From assembly GCA_030686995.1 (NCBI GenBank), contig CM060694.1:95837844-95901843 (forward strand): a DNA stretch of 64,000 bases, written 5' to 3'. Shown here piece after piece: positions 11,516 through 21,554 of the stretch. The position numbers and the translations under genes are program-made. The first letter of the stretch is position 1; every line of letters starts with the position of its first letter. The notes beneath the pieces were generated by a model. The model ran no database searches and was not told where the DNA came from. It worked only from the letters and a program-made list of their open reading frames with translations. This DNA is from Artemisia argyi (Eukaryota; Streptophyta; Magnoliopsida; Asterales; Asteraceae).

Positions 11516-13990
11516 TCATTTGTCCTTGGGGAATGTGGAAGAAACAATCTCCATCGGACTTTCATTCAGAATGTTTGGATAAACATTTGAAGCACGTGAA
11601 AGTTCCACACCGATGAGACATAGTCCCGGCTCAAGATAATGATACATGAAAATGCCGGGATCAAATATAGTGTCCTCACTCCCGAAGGAGTGAAGAACAG
11701 GAGAAGTCACCTTATAGGTGAAGAAAAGGAAGAAAACCATGATGAAAATCATGATAAGATCTTCTTCCTCGAAGGCAGGCTCATTAGCCTGATTTTGGAT
11801 TTCAAAAGGTAAGCTCGAAAACATCCCGGGAGGGTGGGTGGGAATTTGCATATTCTCATGATTGAGTGCATCTCCCCCCGGGTCATCATACTCCGGAGGA
11901 GTCATGATATGAGTGAGTTCACAGGAGAACTCATCAAATGTGAATGAATCATATTCTGGATTGATGTGCGTGAGTTCACAGGAGAACTCATCGAAGGTAA
12001 ATGATTCATAATCAGGGAGAGAATTATGAGAATGAGAAGTGGTAATGCCACTAATCTTCTCTCCCATAGGATCAAAAGTAAAGGCTTCAAATTCCGGTAT
12101 AGGGTCATCGGAGAGAATGTCACTATCCTTTATGGGGATAGGAGATGAAATAGGTTTCTCTTTGAAAGCCTCGATTTTAGAAATGAGGAGATTGACTTTC
12201 ATTAATGTTGCACGAAGTGCTTCATCTTTGATTTCAGTGTCAATCTCATCATTCTCTTCTTCTAAGCTAACTAGCTCAGAAGGTAATCCTTCCACATGAC
12301 TGATGTCTCCAAAAGATAAAGAATTTTCATCAGCATGTGAAGTACTAAGCTCGATGTTGGGATTAGAGTTTAAAAGATTTTCATTTTCTCCCATATCGGC
12401 TTCGAGATCAAGGAGACCATCATCATTTCCCAAAGGAAGTGGATTGATGTGAGTAAGTTCGTTTGTGAACTCCTCAATAAGAGGGTCAACATCCGAATGA
12501 GGCAATGGTGCCTCCTCATACTCAACTTCTCCATAAGATGTACAATCATCATTAAAATCGGAGAAAGTCTCAAAATGATCTTTTGGATTTTCAGGGTGAG
12601 CAGGTAGATCACACACATGATCAAAAGTCCCTTGTGACTCTCTTGGGATTGGGACAAGGATCTCAGCACTAGACTTTATTAATTCGTCCGATTCCTTATT
12701 AGGAACAGTGCTAAGATGCTCATCCCCCATGATTAGAGAGTGAGTGTGAACTTCGGGTGTGATAACAGCAGACTAAAGGAGTTGAGAAGGACTAGCAGTC
12801 ATGGTTTCTACAAGTTCCATGATTTCTACTGCTAGAGATTCAATCATAATCTTTTCTCCCTGTATTTCTACTGAAGCAGTTTCAAGAGGTTTCTCAGATA
12901 CCTTTGGGATTGGAACAAGGTTATCAATCTCCTCAAGAGAATTGCTTTTGACTTCCTTGTCCCCCATTGGCAAGATATCTGAAGTTTTCTTAGGTTTTAC
13001 CTCTTGAAATGGCTCATCCTCATCACTTTCATCCTCATAATAAAATGAGTTAACAGGAGGCTTTTGTTTTCTAAGAATCAAATCCTGAAGACAGTTTATA
13101 CTATCTTGAATGGTTTTGTTGAATTGAGTTTGATTCATAATAAATTCAGCTCTAGCTAACTCGTCCTGAGACGGTGGTTGAGGGTTTGTGTATTGTGAGG
13201 GCTGGTTAAAACCAAATTCATGATTGTTACAAGGAACCTGTTCATAGACAAAATGATCCCTAATTTGACAATCAGAGCTGTAGTGAGGGCCTCCACAATA
13301 CTCACAACAGTAAAACTGTTGAGTCTGGCTTGGTGTATTTTGATACGAAGCATTATTGAGATTAGGATAATATGATTCTTGCTCGTATGAATGTGATGGG
13401 TAGTTTGAAAAATTTGAGGAGTTGTTGAATGAGTTTTGATTAGGATCATAAGCAAATGAATTACTCGATCCACAGAACAAACAACTCCCGTCTCGAACAT
13501 CGTTACCACATTGTACACATGTACACCAACGACATGGAAAACCGAAAAGCGGCTCACCACAACCAACACAGGGAATAAAAGCCGGAGGTGGGACAAGTGG
13601 TGTGCTCTTAGAGCTAGCAATTTCCACCACTTCCGTTATAGTCTCGGGTTTTTGTTTTTGATAAACGTGAAGATTGGGTAAGTCGTTATTTTCAGTCACT
13701 GCCCTAAGCTCTGTACGTTTGCTTGACAAACTTTTAACCATAAACCGTGAAAGGTTAGGGTCAATTCTTGACAATTTAGGAGCAATTGTGAGCTTAGGGG
13801 AAAGTACCGGGTCCTTAGTCATCCCGGTTTCATGATCCCTTTCCCTCACTGGAGAGGGAATAGGAATCGATGGTCCATCGTAATCAACACGACATCTCGA
13901 TATCTTTGACAAGGCCATAAGTTTTTCAATGTTGCTCTCATAGGCCCTTTGTTCCAAGAAATCGTCATCGAGAGATGTCATTAGAATCAA
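11516..13990 (-). pseudogene. Cys-rich gag-like ORF, unit 2, with one nonsense codon
   Basis: This is the complete version of the ORF: 405 codons from 13990 to a TAG at 12773-12775, then 404 more codons (Met at 12730) to 11516, in the same frame. The stop arose by two C-to-T changes relative to unit 1. Past the point where unit 1 is cut, the protein continues with a repeated xEFSCELTHI motif. About 81 residues from the C-terminus is a hydrophobic stretch (LIMIFIMVFFLFF) that could be a membrane segment, then a tail with FDPGIF and NESPMEI. A Cys-rich N-terminus plus a possible membrane segment could mean a fused gag and env-like remnant. That is inference only. Confidence 0.65.
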
Positions 13991-14660
13991 TTACGGGATA
14001 AGTGGAAGAAGTGAGAATCAAAATGATAGAGGGTAAAGGGATGAAGAATCAAAAATGTGAGAGGGTAAAGGTGAATATTTTTGGTATTTTCGGGAAACAT
14101 ATTTAGTGCACATGCACCAAAAACAATTTTTCAAAACAAATTTGAGGCAAAACCACAGTGAACTTAAACCAGAAATCACAAGTGAATGGCTTCTTTGAAA
14201 AAGGTACACCACTTACAGGGATATAAAGGCAAGTTTTAATCTTAAGTTTGAGAACTTATTATGGGTTTATTAATTAATTTGAAAAACTGATTTAGGCTTA
14301 TGGGTGTGTGTGCAGAAAACTTGGGAATATTTTTGGAACTGATTCGTTAACCGAAATCGTCCCTTTAAGATTACTCGCAGGCTGGCGGGAGGAAGTAAAT
14401 AGGTTTCCTCTTCAGTTCGCAATTTAATGTCAGAACTTACCTTAAACCAACTATTTCAGGTTGTAATCTTAAAGAACACGAAGTAATTTAACTTCACAGT
14501 TTGTTTTTGATTGTTTTTAATTTTTTTGGTGTTTTTCAACACTTCAGGAGAAGTATTAATGAACGTTTTTTTTGATATGATTGAGTTTTTACAAAAACTT
14601 TTTACAGGGAGGGTTTTGAAAATCACTAAACTTAAAACGATTTTATAAAACACGCAACAA

Positions 14661-14680
14661 CCTCCCCGGCAGCGGCGCCA
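14661..14680 (-). promoter_or_regulatory. Primer-binding site, unit 2
   Basis: Identical to the unit 1 site: TGGCGCCGCTGCCGGGGAGG on the minus strand, next to the LTR end at 14690. Confidence 0.8.
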
Positions 14681-14689
14681 AATTTTTAT

Positions 14690-16733
14690 TGAACCTGAAC
14701 CACCTAATTATTATTGACCAAGGTCAACAAGTCAAAGACAGCCTAGAATCAATACTCCGTGGATAGTATAGTGTTTCCCCGGGTCGTTAAAGTCCCAGCG
14801 AGGTATTATGAAACAGTTAAGGTGAGGATCCAATATAAAACCAATACTCTACAAGAATTTCATCATAAGGTATTTAATAAGCAAAATGAAACTAAATTAA
14901 GCTAATCAAAACAGTAAATAAGCATGAAATAAGCTAGGGCTACAGTGACTTATGCAAATGAGGGTAAGAAAGGAACTCACAAATGCTTCCTGAGCATAAC
15001 CAGGAAAACCATGGACCACAATCACAACCTATTACTCCCCTTGGAGTCCTAAACACCCCTGCTATCCTTTCTACACAGGAGTCCAAGCATTTTCTTCTTT
15101 CTTGAGTGAATTTTTATTTTTCACTAATTATTTAGGTATTTTTTTTTTTGATTTTCTAGTACACTAAGTAAGACTGAAGTAAATACTTGGGAAACTTTTA
15201 ATAACCAGTAAATGAGATTAAATAAGCTTTAAATGACACAGAACAACAACAATTAACAACTTTAAATGAATTTGTCAAATTCAATCAAATTTGCTAATAT
15301 TGGATAATCAAAAGAGGACTTGAATTAAAGAGTAAATAAGGTTTGCATTACACTACCTTAACTGAGTACAACAGGTTTTAATTGAAAATTATAACTGAAA
15401 TTTGAAATTACACTAATACGATTTTTTTAAACTAAAATTAAACTAATTAACTAACTGCCTTCTCTCTTCTGCTTCTTCCTTGCTTTTATAGCATCCAAAT
15501 GTGTCTTGTGGGTCCCACAGGTCTTTTCCCAGCCATAATTTCATCCATTGGATGAGCAAAAGTAATCATGGCCGTTTAACCATTTTGGCGGGAAAAACGG
15601 CTTGAGCAATTGGGGACTGTGAGGGCATTTATTGGTCGATTTTAGAGGTGGAGGGGACAATTGGGTGAGATGGTGGGAAAAGGAGGTGGAGTTTGAGTGT
15701 TGCAGGGTGTTTTGCAGGGTAGTATGGGTGGTGGAGTTGTAGGTGTGAGGGTGGATGTAAGGGTGCCACATGGCATCCCCTGGGGTAAACCCATGGGGTG
15801 GGTTTTGGTTTAGGATTGGTGGAAATGAGAGGTTGTGGAGGTGGTGAAGCAAGTGGTGAAATGGTGAGGTGGAGTTGCAAGTAGCAGGGGAGAGGAGGTT
15901 GGGGATGGTTTGGTCAACGCGGGTCAATGGTTTGACCCCGTGTTTATTTAAAACGGTTTTAATTTTTGGGCTAAGGGTTGGGCCTGGGTAAGTGTTTTGG
16001 ACTGGATTTGGTGTTTTGTTTATTTTTTTTGGAATTGGTATAAATGTTGGATCCGGATTGTATTTTTGGCCCATATATCACAAGGACTAAAAATGCAATT
16101 TTCTGGAACTTTGAGGATCTATTTTGCCATCATTCCAAACTTCTTATAAGGGCTAAACCTGTCAAATATGGTTAGTACAAGTACCATAAATGAATAATTT
16201 TCCATTTTTAAACTTTAGGGACCAAATCTGTCAATTCCACAAACTCCAGGGACCAAACCTGTAATTTTTTGATTTTTGAAGGGTTTAATTTGTAACTTCT
16301 CAAAAGTTATCATAAGGACCAATTTTGTCATTTTAGAATAGTATAAGGTTTATTTTTCACATTTTCCATTTTTCAAAACCTTAGGGACTATTTTTGACAT
16401 TTTTCAAAGTTGAGGGACCAAAGTTGTAAATATGTGATTTTAAACTTTAAAGGACTATTTCTTACAACTTATGAATCCCAAGGACCTTTTATGACATTTG
16501 TACAAGTTTTGATTTACCAGGGACTAGTTTTGCAAATTTATGAAACTTGAGGGACTGAAACTGCCAATTATGCAAACTTTGTACGTTTTTCATTTGTTTT
16601 TGCATATTTTGTGTTTGAAACATATAAAACACACCTCTAAGATATTTTAAGTATTTTGATACATATTTGGGTGTTTTTGTATGTTTTGGCAGCTCAGATT
16701 GGTATAAAATGATGAGTATTTACACACTCATCA
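14690..16733 (-). mobile_element. Outer LTR of the array with a 2.2-kb internal deletion
   Basis: It has the same ends as the 6506-10727 LTR (TGATGAGTG...GGTTCA) but is 2044 bp long. The offset between the two LTRs changes from 8184 to 6007 at about 14803, so about 2177 bp (equivalent to about 6619-8795) is missing. The junction sits where both sides read GAG, with a small filler. The right edge abuts a Myb/SANT-like pseudogene, so this element truncated that gene. Confidence 0.8.
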
Positions 16734-17467
16734 GTCGCCGGTTAAATCAACCGCTTCCGGTGCGTCCCATTTTCGATGTTTGCGCAGCACCGTCCAAGCG
16801 TCTTCATTGGCGAACGACGGGTTTTCTTGACGATAGAGTTGGTGAGCACGTGTTAGGACATCCACTTCACTTTCCCCATTCTTTATCTCGCGTTGCGCAT
16901 TTTTGTAAAAAGCGTTGAACTAAGTGCAATCACGGTTCAACGTTTTGCACTTAGATTGTAGCATATCTTTGTTGCGGTCTTTTGGACTTAATCTATTGAA
17001 CTCGACTCTTATACGTTGCCATAATGTATCCTTGGTTTGTGAAATCCCCAACCTCGAATCCTCTGAACACGCAACCCACACTCGACAAGCAACTTTTCCT
17101 CACTTGGCGTCCAACGTTCCACCTTCGATTTTCCAGTAGCTGCATCCTCGGCTTCGTCAGGTTCTTTGGATTTTTTTGTCTTACGTTTTCCACGACTTTT
17201 TGGTTTTTGAGGAGAGGTCGGTGTTTCCGGAACTTCATATGTTTCCGTTTGAGAATGTTGTGAGGTTTGGGAGAATTGAAGAATTTGGGAATTGTAATTT
17301 AAGTCGCTTTGTTGACTTTCGGTCCAATGTTGGGAATCTTGTGGGTTACCCCACATCGGTGGTGCCGAACCCTCGTTTGGATTTGAGGAAGAACCCGCGT
17401 ATGGGTGATTCCAACCACCACCGAGAAGATTCGTAAACGAGTTGTCATTGTTGTTGCCACCCGACAT
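16734..17467 (-). pseudogene. Myb/SANT-like (trihelix) pseudogene, TE-associated family
   Basis: A start at 17467 leads into a Ser/Asn/Gln-rich N-terminus, a basic NLS-like KPKSRGKRKTKKSK, and a WTPSEEKLLVEC Myb/SANT-like start. A 1-bp deletion near 17085 shifts the frame. Reading on in the other frame gives a helix-rich region and a tail typical of plant NAM-associated C-terminal (PF14303-like) proteins, often mis-annotated as glutathione S-transferase T3-like. A TAG at 16920-16922 is a second lesion. The gene ends where the LTR element begins at 16733/16734. Such proteins accompany PIF/Harbinger transposons; no transposase is seen here. Non-functional. Confidence 0.7.
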
Positions 17468-17788
17468 TCTTTTTTTTTTTTTTGCTAATAGAAGAGTATT
17501 GTAGATGAAAATAGTTGTGAAAGTGTGAAAAAATATTGTGGGGGTGAAGGGGTATTTATAGTTGTAATAAAATGGGTTTGATTTTTTATTTTATTTTATT
17601 TTATTTTTTTTTATTTTTTTTACACTTCTAACCGTTTACAAACGGTAATATTTAGGGAGTGGAAATGAAAGTTTTTTTTTATTTTTATTTTATTTTATTT
17701 ATTTATTTTATTAAAAAAAAAAACTAGTCGTTTAAGGGCAAAAAATGTTATTTTATTTTATTTTATTTTAAGCCACTGCAGCTTCAAT
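17468..17788. other. AT-rich upstream region of the Myb/SANT pseudogene
   Basis: It contains runs of TTTTA/TTTTTA repeats (about 17585-17775) and a possible TATA (gtatttatagttg near 17551 on the plus strand). No gene was found. Confidence 0.5.
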
Positions 17789-17893
17789 TAACGCACGTTA
17801 ACGCACCCTTTGCCTTTGGGGGCCGGTAAGGTAACGCACCACGTTAAGGTGGTGCGTTAAGAGTTAACGCAGGTGGCTGCGTTACCTTACCGA
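17789..17893. repeat. Cluster of TTAACGCA motifs with a hairpin
   Basis: At least six copies of (G)TTAACGCA or its complement TGCGTTAA lie in about 105 bp. Positions 17832-17859 form a perfect 10-bp inverted repeat (TAACGCACCA / TGGTGCGTTA) with an 8-bp loop. The block sits upstream of the Myb/SANT pseudogene and ends accgagtggtctaaggc. It resembles a subterminal repeat zone of a Harbinger-like transposon end, which is inference. Confidence 0.5.
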
Positions 17894-18485
17894 GTGGTCT
17901 AAGGCAACAATCAAACCGGGTCAATGATAATCTCAGTTTCATTATATTCTTAAAACTTTTACATCACTCAAACTAAAAATAGTCGAATACCTTGTCGGTT
18001 TATAAATTATGTAGCAAAATAAATTCATTTTAATGTTTGAACTTATGAGTTTATATATGAGATTGAGAGTGTTGGACCATATTTTTTATTTATAAATATA
18101 ATCTTCAGTAGAGCCTAATCACCTAATGATAAGACATGTGAGATACTCACAAGAATTTTAGAGTTTAAACTTCACTAGTTATATAAGAAAGGGTCATGAA
18201 TAATCACAAAAATATTTAGGGGTGCTTGGTAGGCTGTTAAAGAGGGTGAGGAATGAGTAAGATATTTAAAAGAGCCCACATAATTCAATATATGGTGTTT
18301 GGTTAGGGAGTGCAAATGTATTGATTACCCTGTAGTGGGTAATCAACTATTATAGAGTAAATTGAAGGTAAGGTATTGATTACCTACCTCTCTCATCACT
18401 CAAATTAAAGTCAGTCCAAACACCTATATCAACTTTACGTTTATTTTTATTTTACAGAAATAAGTCTGTCCAAACACCTATATTA
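17894..18485. other. Intergenic AT-rich DNA, possible MITE debris
   Basis: No ORF. ggggtgcttggtaggctg near 18220 and tccaaacaccta at about 18416 and 18470 could be imperfect ends of one or two decayed MITEs. No clean TSD was found. Confidence 0.35.
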
Positions 18486-19172
18486 TCATACTATATTATA
18501 AAGCATGAATGCATTCTATTATTATAATACTTAAAATTAAGCCTTACAACTTCTAAAGCTATAAGTACAACAACGAATGCTACTTATAGAAATTCCTCTC
18601 ATATTTAATTCTAACATACAATTAATACTAACATTAAATACAATAAATAAATCATTATGTACATTAAATACAATTAATTAACTGGTCAATAAATATAATT
18701 AATGCATTTATTAAAACACCCATTACATAAGAAATACAAATTATCAAGCATATTGTACAACCGACTTAAACACAATTCTTGCATTAAATGTCAATAATAC
18801 AAATAATAAAGCATATTATACAAATATTCAAGCCCGAACGGGCAATGGGCCAAATAGGCTCGAGCCCGAACGGGCACGGGTTAAACGGGCTCGAGCCCGA
18901 ACGGACACGAGCTAAACGAAATTTTTGATATCTATAAATTTTTTGTCAAAAAGAACATAATAAACTAAAATATGTTCACGTATTGTACAAACCAAACAAA
19001 CTACTAAACAAAAAAATAAAATAATACAAACTAAGCAAAATTTCATCAAACTTTTGCCATAAAAACTAATCAGTAAAGCTATTGACAAAAAACGTACAAA
19101 TAAAATAAATTATTAGCCGAAAAAATAAAATTACAAGGTGCCCGCAGCTGCATCGCGCAAGGACCCTGCTAG
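18486..19172 (+). mobile_element. Non-autonomous Helitron, 687 bp
   Basis: The 5' end TCATACTATATTATAAAGC follows an A (18485). The 3' end has a GC-rich imperfect hairpin (cccgcagctgcatcgcgc at 19141-19158) and terminates CTAG at 19169-19172 before a T. TC start, 3' hairpin, CTAG end and insertion between A and T are the Helitron hallmarks. There is no coding capacity. It carries internal repeats of CGAGCCCGAACGG near 18830-18915. Confidence 0.6.
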
Positions 19173-19433
19173 TAGTTTATAACCATAAGTTCATATAAAC
19201 ATTCACCAAAATGATTAGCTGTTTATTAAACTTAAAAAGTAAACCTGGCTACTAAACTAAAATACTCTAAAAATTTAGAGTAGTAAACTAAAAAATCAAT
19301 AAACAAAACCATTATGAATGTATTATTTAACAAATCTAAAATTTAAATAAAAAGTTTTTACACGTATCAAATTGAATTTTCATCATCCAAATATAAACAA
19401 AATAAACTTAAAAACATAAAAAATAGACTTTCC

Positions 19434-20690
19434 ATTATACTATATATATAAAAGTGGGAATGTGGGCTGCAAATCTGGGGTTATTAAACACATCATTAAA
19501 GAGTGTTAATGACACAATATGTGGTGCAAACATGGGGAAGTTACTGTTTTGCCCACTGTTCATGGATTAATTACATTTTTATCAACAGTTACACACCCAA
19601 ACATGTGGTACATAAGCCATCTATCTACTGTTTTCAGCACTGTTGATACTTAATAAGTATTTTAATTATATTCCCCCCCCCCCCCTCAACTTTTTTCCTG
19701 CATCTTCTTGAAAACAAAAGTATCGATCTATAAAAATACTTATATACGCGGTGAGTCACCGAGTCAATACTGAGTCAACGATGAGTCGTGACCGAGTCAT
19801 GGCTAAAACAATAGATCTACAAGGTTTACGAGTTTTACAATAGTTTTACAAAAGGTTTTAATTAAAAAACAGTTAAAATAAAAAGTTATCAAATTAGGGT
19901 TTTAAAAATATTAAAAAAATAGGAGAAGAGGGAGCATGAAGGCATTTACCGTCGACAAAATTGGATGAGGGGCTGAGGTGGCTTCGGTGGTGTTGTACAG
20001 CGTCGAGCCTCGAAATCTTCAAGAAACAAATAAAATGAACAGATCTATACGTTTGGGTGATAAAAAGTCTTGCTGGAAAATTTTGGTCGAAAAAGTTTTC
20101 CGGTGACAGTGAGTGGTGGTTTTCAGTGGTTGTAGCCGGAAAAAGGATGTCGCCGGCGAGGGATAGAGGAGAGAGAGAGAGAAAGGGAGAGACAAAGAGT
20201 ATATACTTAGTTTTTGTATGTGTGAAAAATGAGAAAAACAAAAAAATTTGAGGCTTATATATGAAAGAATTATGAAAATGTGGGGGGCTTTTTTTCCACG
20301 TTTATATGGCTAAACTTTTAATAAAATCACAACGGGAGTCATTTGATGTACCAAACGAACTCAAAAAATTACGAAATTTGCGTCATTGTTTCCAAAATAA
20401 ATTTTCCAATATAATCAACTATAAATATGCAAAACTTTATCGAAATCAATTTATTTTGCAAATTCGGTTCGTTTCATGTTATTTCGAGTTTAGATCAAAC
20501 ACAATATTCCAGCAACAATGTGCACGTTTACTGTTATTCAAATCAATTAGAACCAAGTCACGCATACCGAATCAAACAGATTTTCAATATGTATTAGTAT
20601 TTTGTGTGAAAGCGCATAAAAACGAAAAAAATATATATAACTAACGTGTCGTAAAACACTCCCGTAGCAACGCGCGGGTTACCCGGCTCC
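19434..20690 (+). mobile_element. Possible third Helitron-like element
   Basis: A Helitron-style start, TATACTATATATATAAAAG at about 19437, and a GC-rich hairpin, cccgtagcaacgcgcggg at about 20661-20678, enclose about 1.2 kb. A clean CTAG end is absent, so the 3' limit is uncertain. Inside lies gene-like GC-rich sequence with a GA run (20166-20195) that might be a captured fragment. No protein is recognisable. Confidence 0.3.
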
Positions 20691-20798
20691 TTTTTATATA
20701 AAAAAAACATCTTCTAATTCACAATCCAAAAAACATCTTCTAAAAAAAGTTTATTCTTCTTCTTCTTCCTGATCAACATTTGGTTTAATCTTCTTCTG

Positions 20799-21546
20799 GT
20801 AAATAATAATATTCCTTTTTCTCAATTATAATTAGCATACTTAGTTGACGCCCATTCATTTATTCCTTACCGATTAGTTTATTATTGCTGCATTTTATTT
20901 CTTCTTGTTATTAAATGATTGATTTTTTTTAGGTAAGAAAAATTGAATCTTGATTTTAGTTTTGTTATTACTATGTAAAAATACTTACTTTTTGATTTAT
21001 ACTTGTTTTTGTTGCTTGTTATAAGCTTATTAGAGATTGTTTTTATTTGCTCATTTTGTTAAATTAGGGTTTTAGGGGGTGTTTGTTTAAGCTTATATGC
21101 TGCTTATTAGCTTATTTTTGATTCGGCTTATATTTCATGAGCCCCAATTTTCCGGCTTATTTGGTGACTTGTAGGCTTATATAAGTTTATTATGATATGA
21201 TAAACTTATATAAGCCCATAAGTCTAAATATAAGCCGGAAAATTGGAGCTTATAAAATATAAGCCGAAATCAAATAAGCTCACAAGCCCACATATAACTT
21301 AAACAAACACCCCCTTAGTTTAAAAAATGTAACTTTTTTAGTGTCGATAAGTAATAATACTTAGTTATAAGTTAATACTTGTTTTTTTGTTGTGTTTGAT
21401 TCGATAAAGAACTGATCTTGTTATCAAAGTTTTGATTTTTTTATCTCTCTATTAGTTTATTTAGGGTTCTGGGTAAGAAAAAAATTAATCTTGAACAAGA
21501 ATGTTAGTTGAAAAGGTTAAGTTTTTGGGCGATTGATGTGATGTAG
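20799..21546 (+). other. 5'-UTR intron of the IF3 gene
   Basis: A pyrimidine-rich leader ends TTCTTCTG before GTAAAT (donor at 20799). The acceptor TGTAG ends at 21546, eight bases before the IF3 start codon. The intron hosts a MITE at 21075-21314. The transcription start was not determined. Confidence 0.55.
21075..21314. mobile_element. Tourist-like MITE, 240 bp, snap-back
   Basis: Terminal inverted repeats GGGGGTGTTTGTTTAAG (left) and its complement (right) are flanked by TTA at 21072-21074 and 21315-21317, the 3-bp TSD typical of PIF/Harbinger. The interior is also self-complementary (tttccggcttat / ataagccggaaa; cttatataagtttat / ataaacttatataag). The whole element can therefore fold into one long hairpin. 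Confidence 0.8.
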
Positions 21547-21554
21547 GAAGAAGA

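Larger units (their letters stand above)
3854..16733 (-). mobile_element. Tandem array of a non-autonomous LTR element (Athila/Tat-type PBS)
   Basis: Read on the minus strand the order is: LTR (16733-14690), PBS, gag-like ORF (13990-11516), 3' internal region with PPT, LTR (10727-6506), PBS, gag-like ORF again (5806-3854), where the gypsy LTR-A cuts in. Positions 3854 to about 6618 match 12038 to about 14802 at a constant offset of 8184 bp, with about six substitutions and no indel. One LTR is thus shared by two units. No reverse transcriptase or integrase is present in the complete internal region, so the element is non-autonomous. The PBS fits the Athila/Tat class. Confidence 0.8.

Noticed and set aside
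18219..18477. MITE with ends ggggtgcttgg and ccaaacaccta
   Set aside because: Ends are imperfect, there are two alternative right ends and no convincing TSD.
19894..20241. 115-aa minus ORF in the possible Helitron
   Set aside because: Composition resembles translated UTR/GA-repeat sequence; no domain. It might be a captured fragment, but this cannot be supported.
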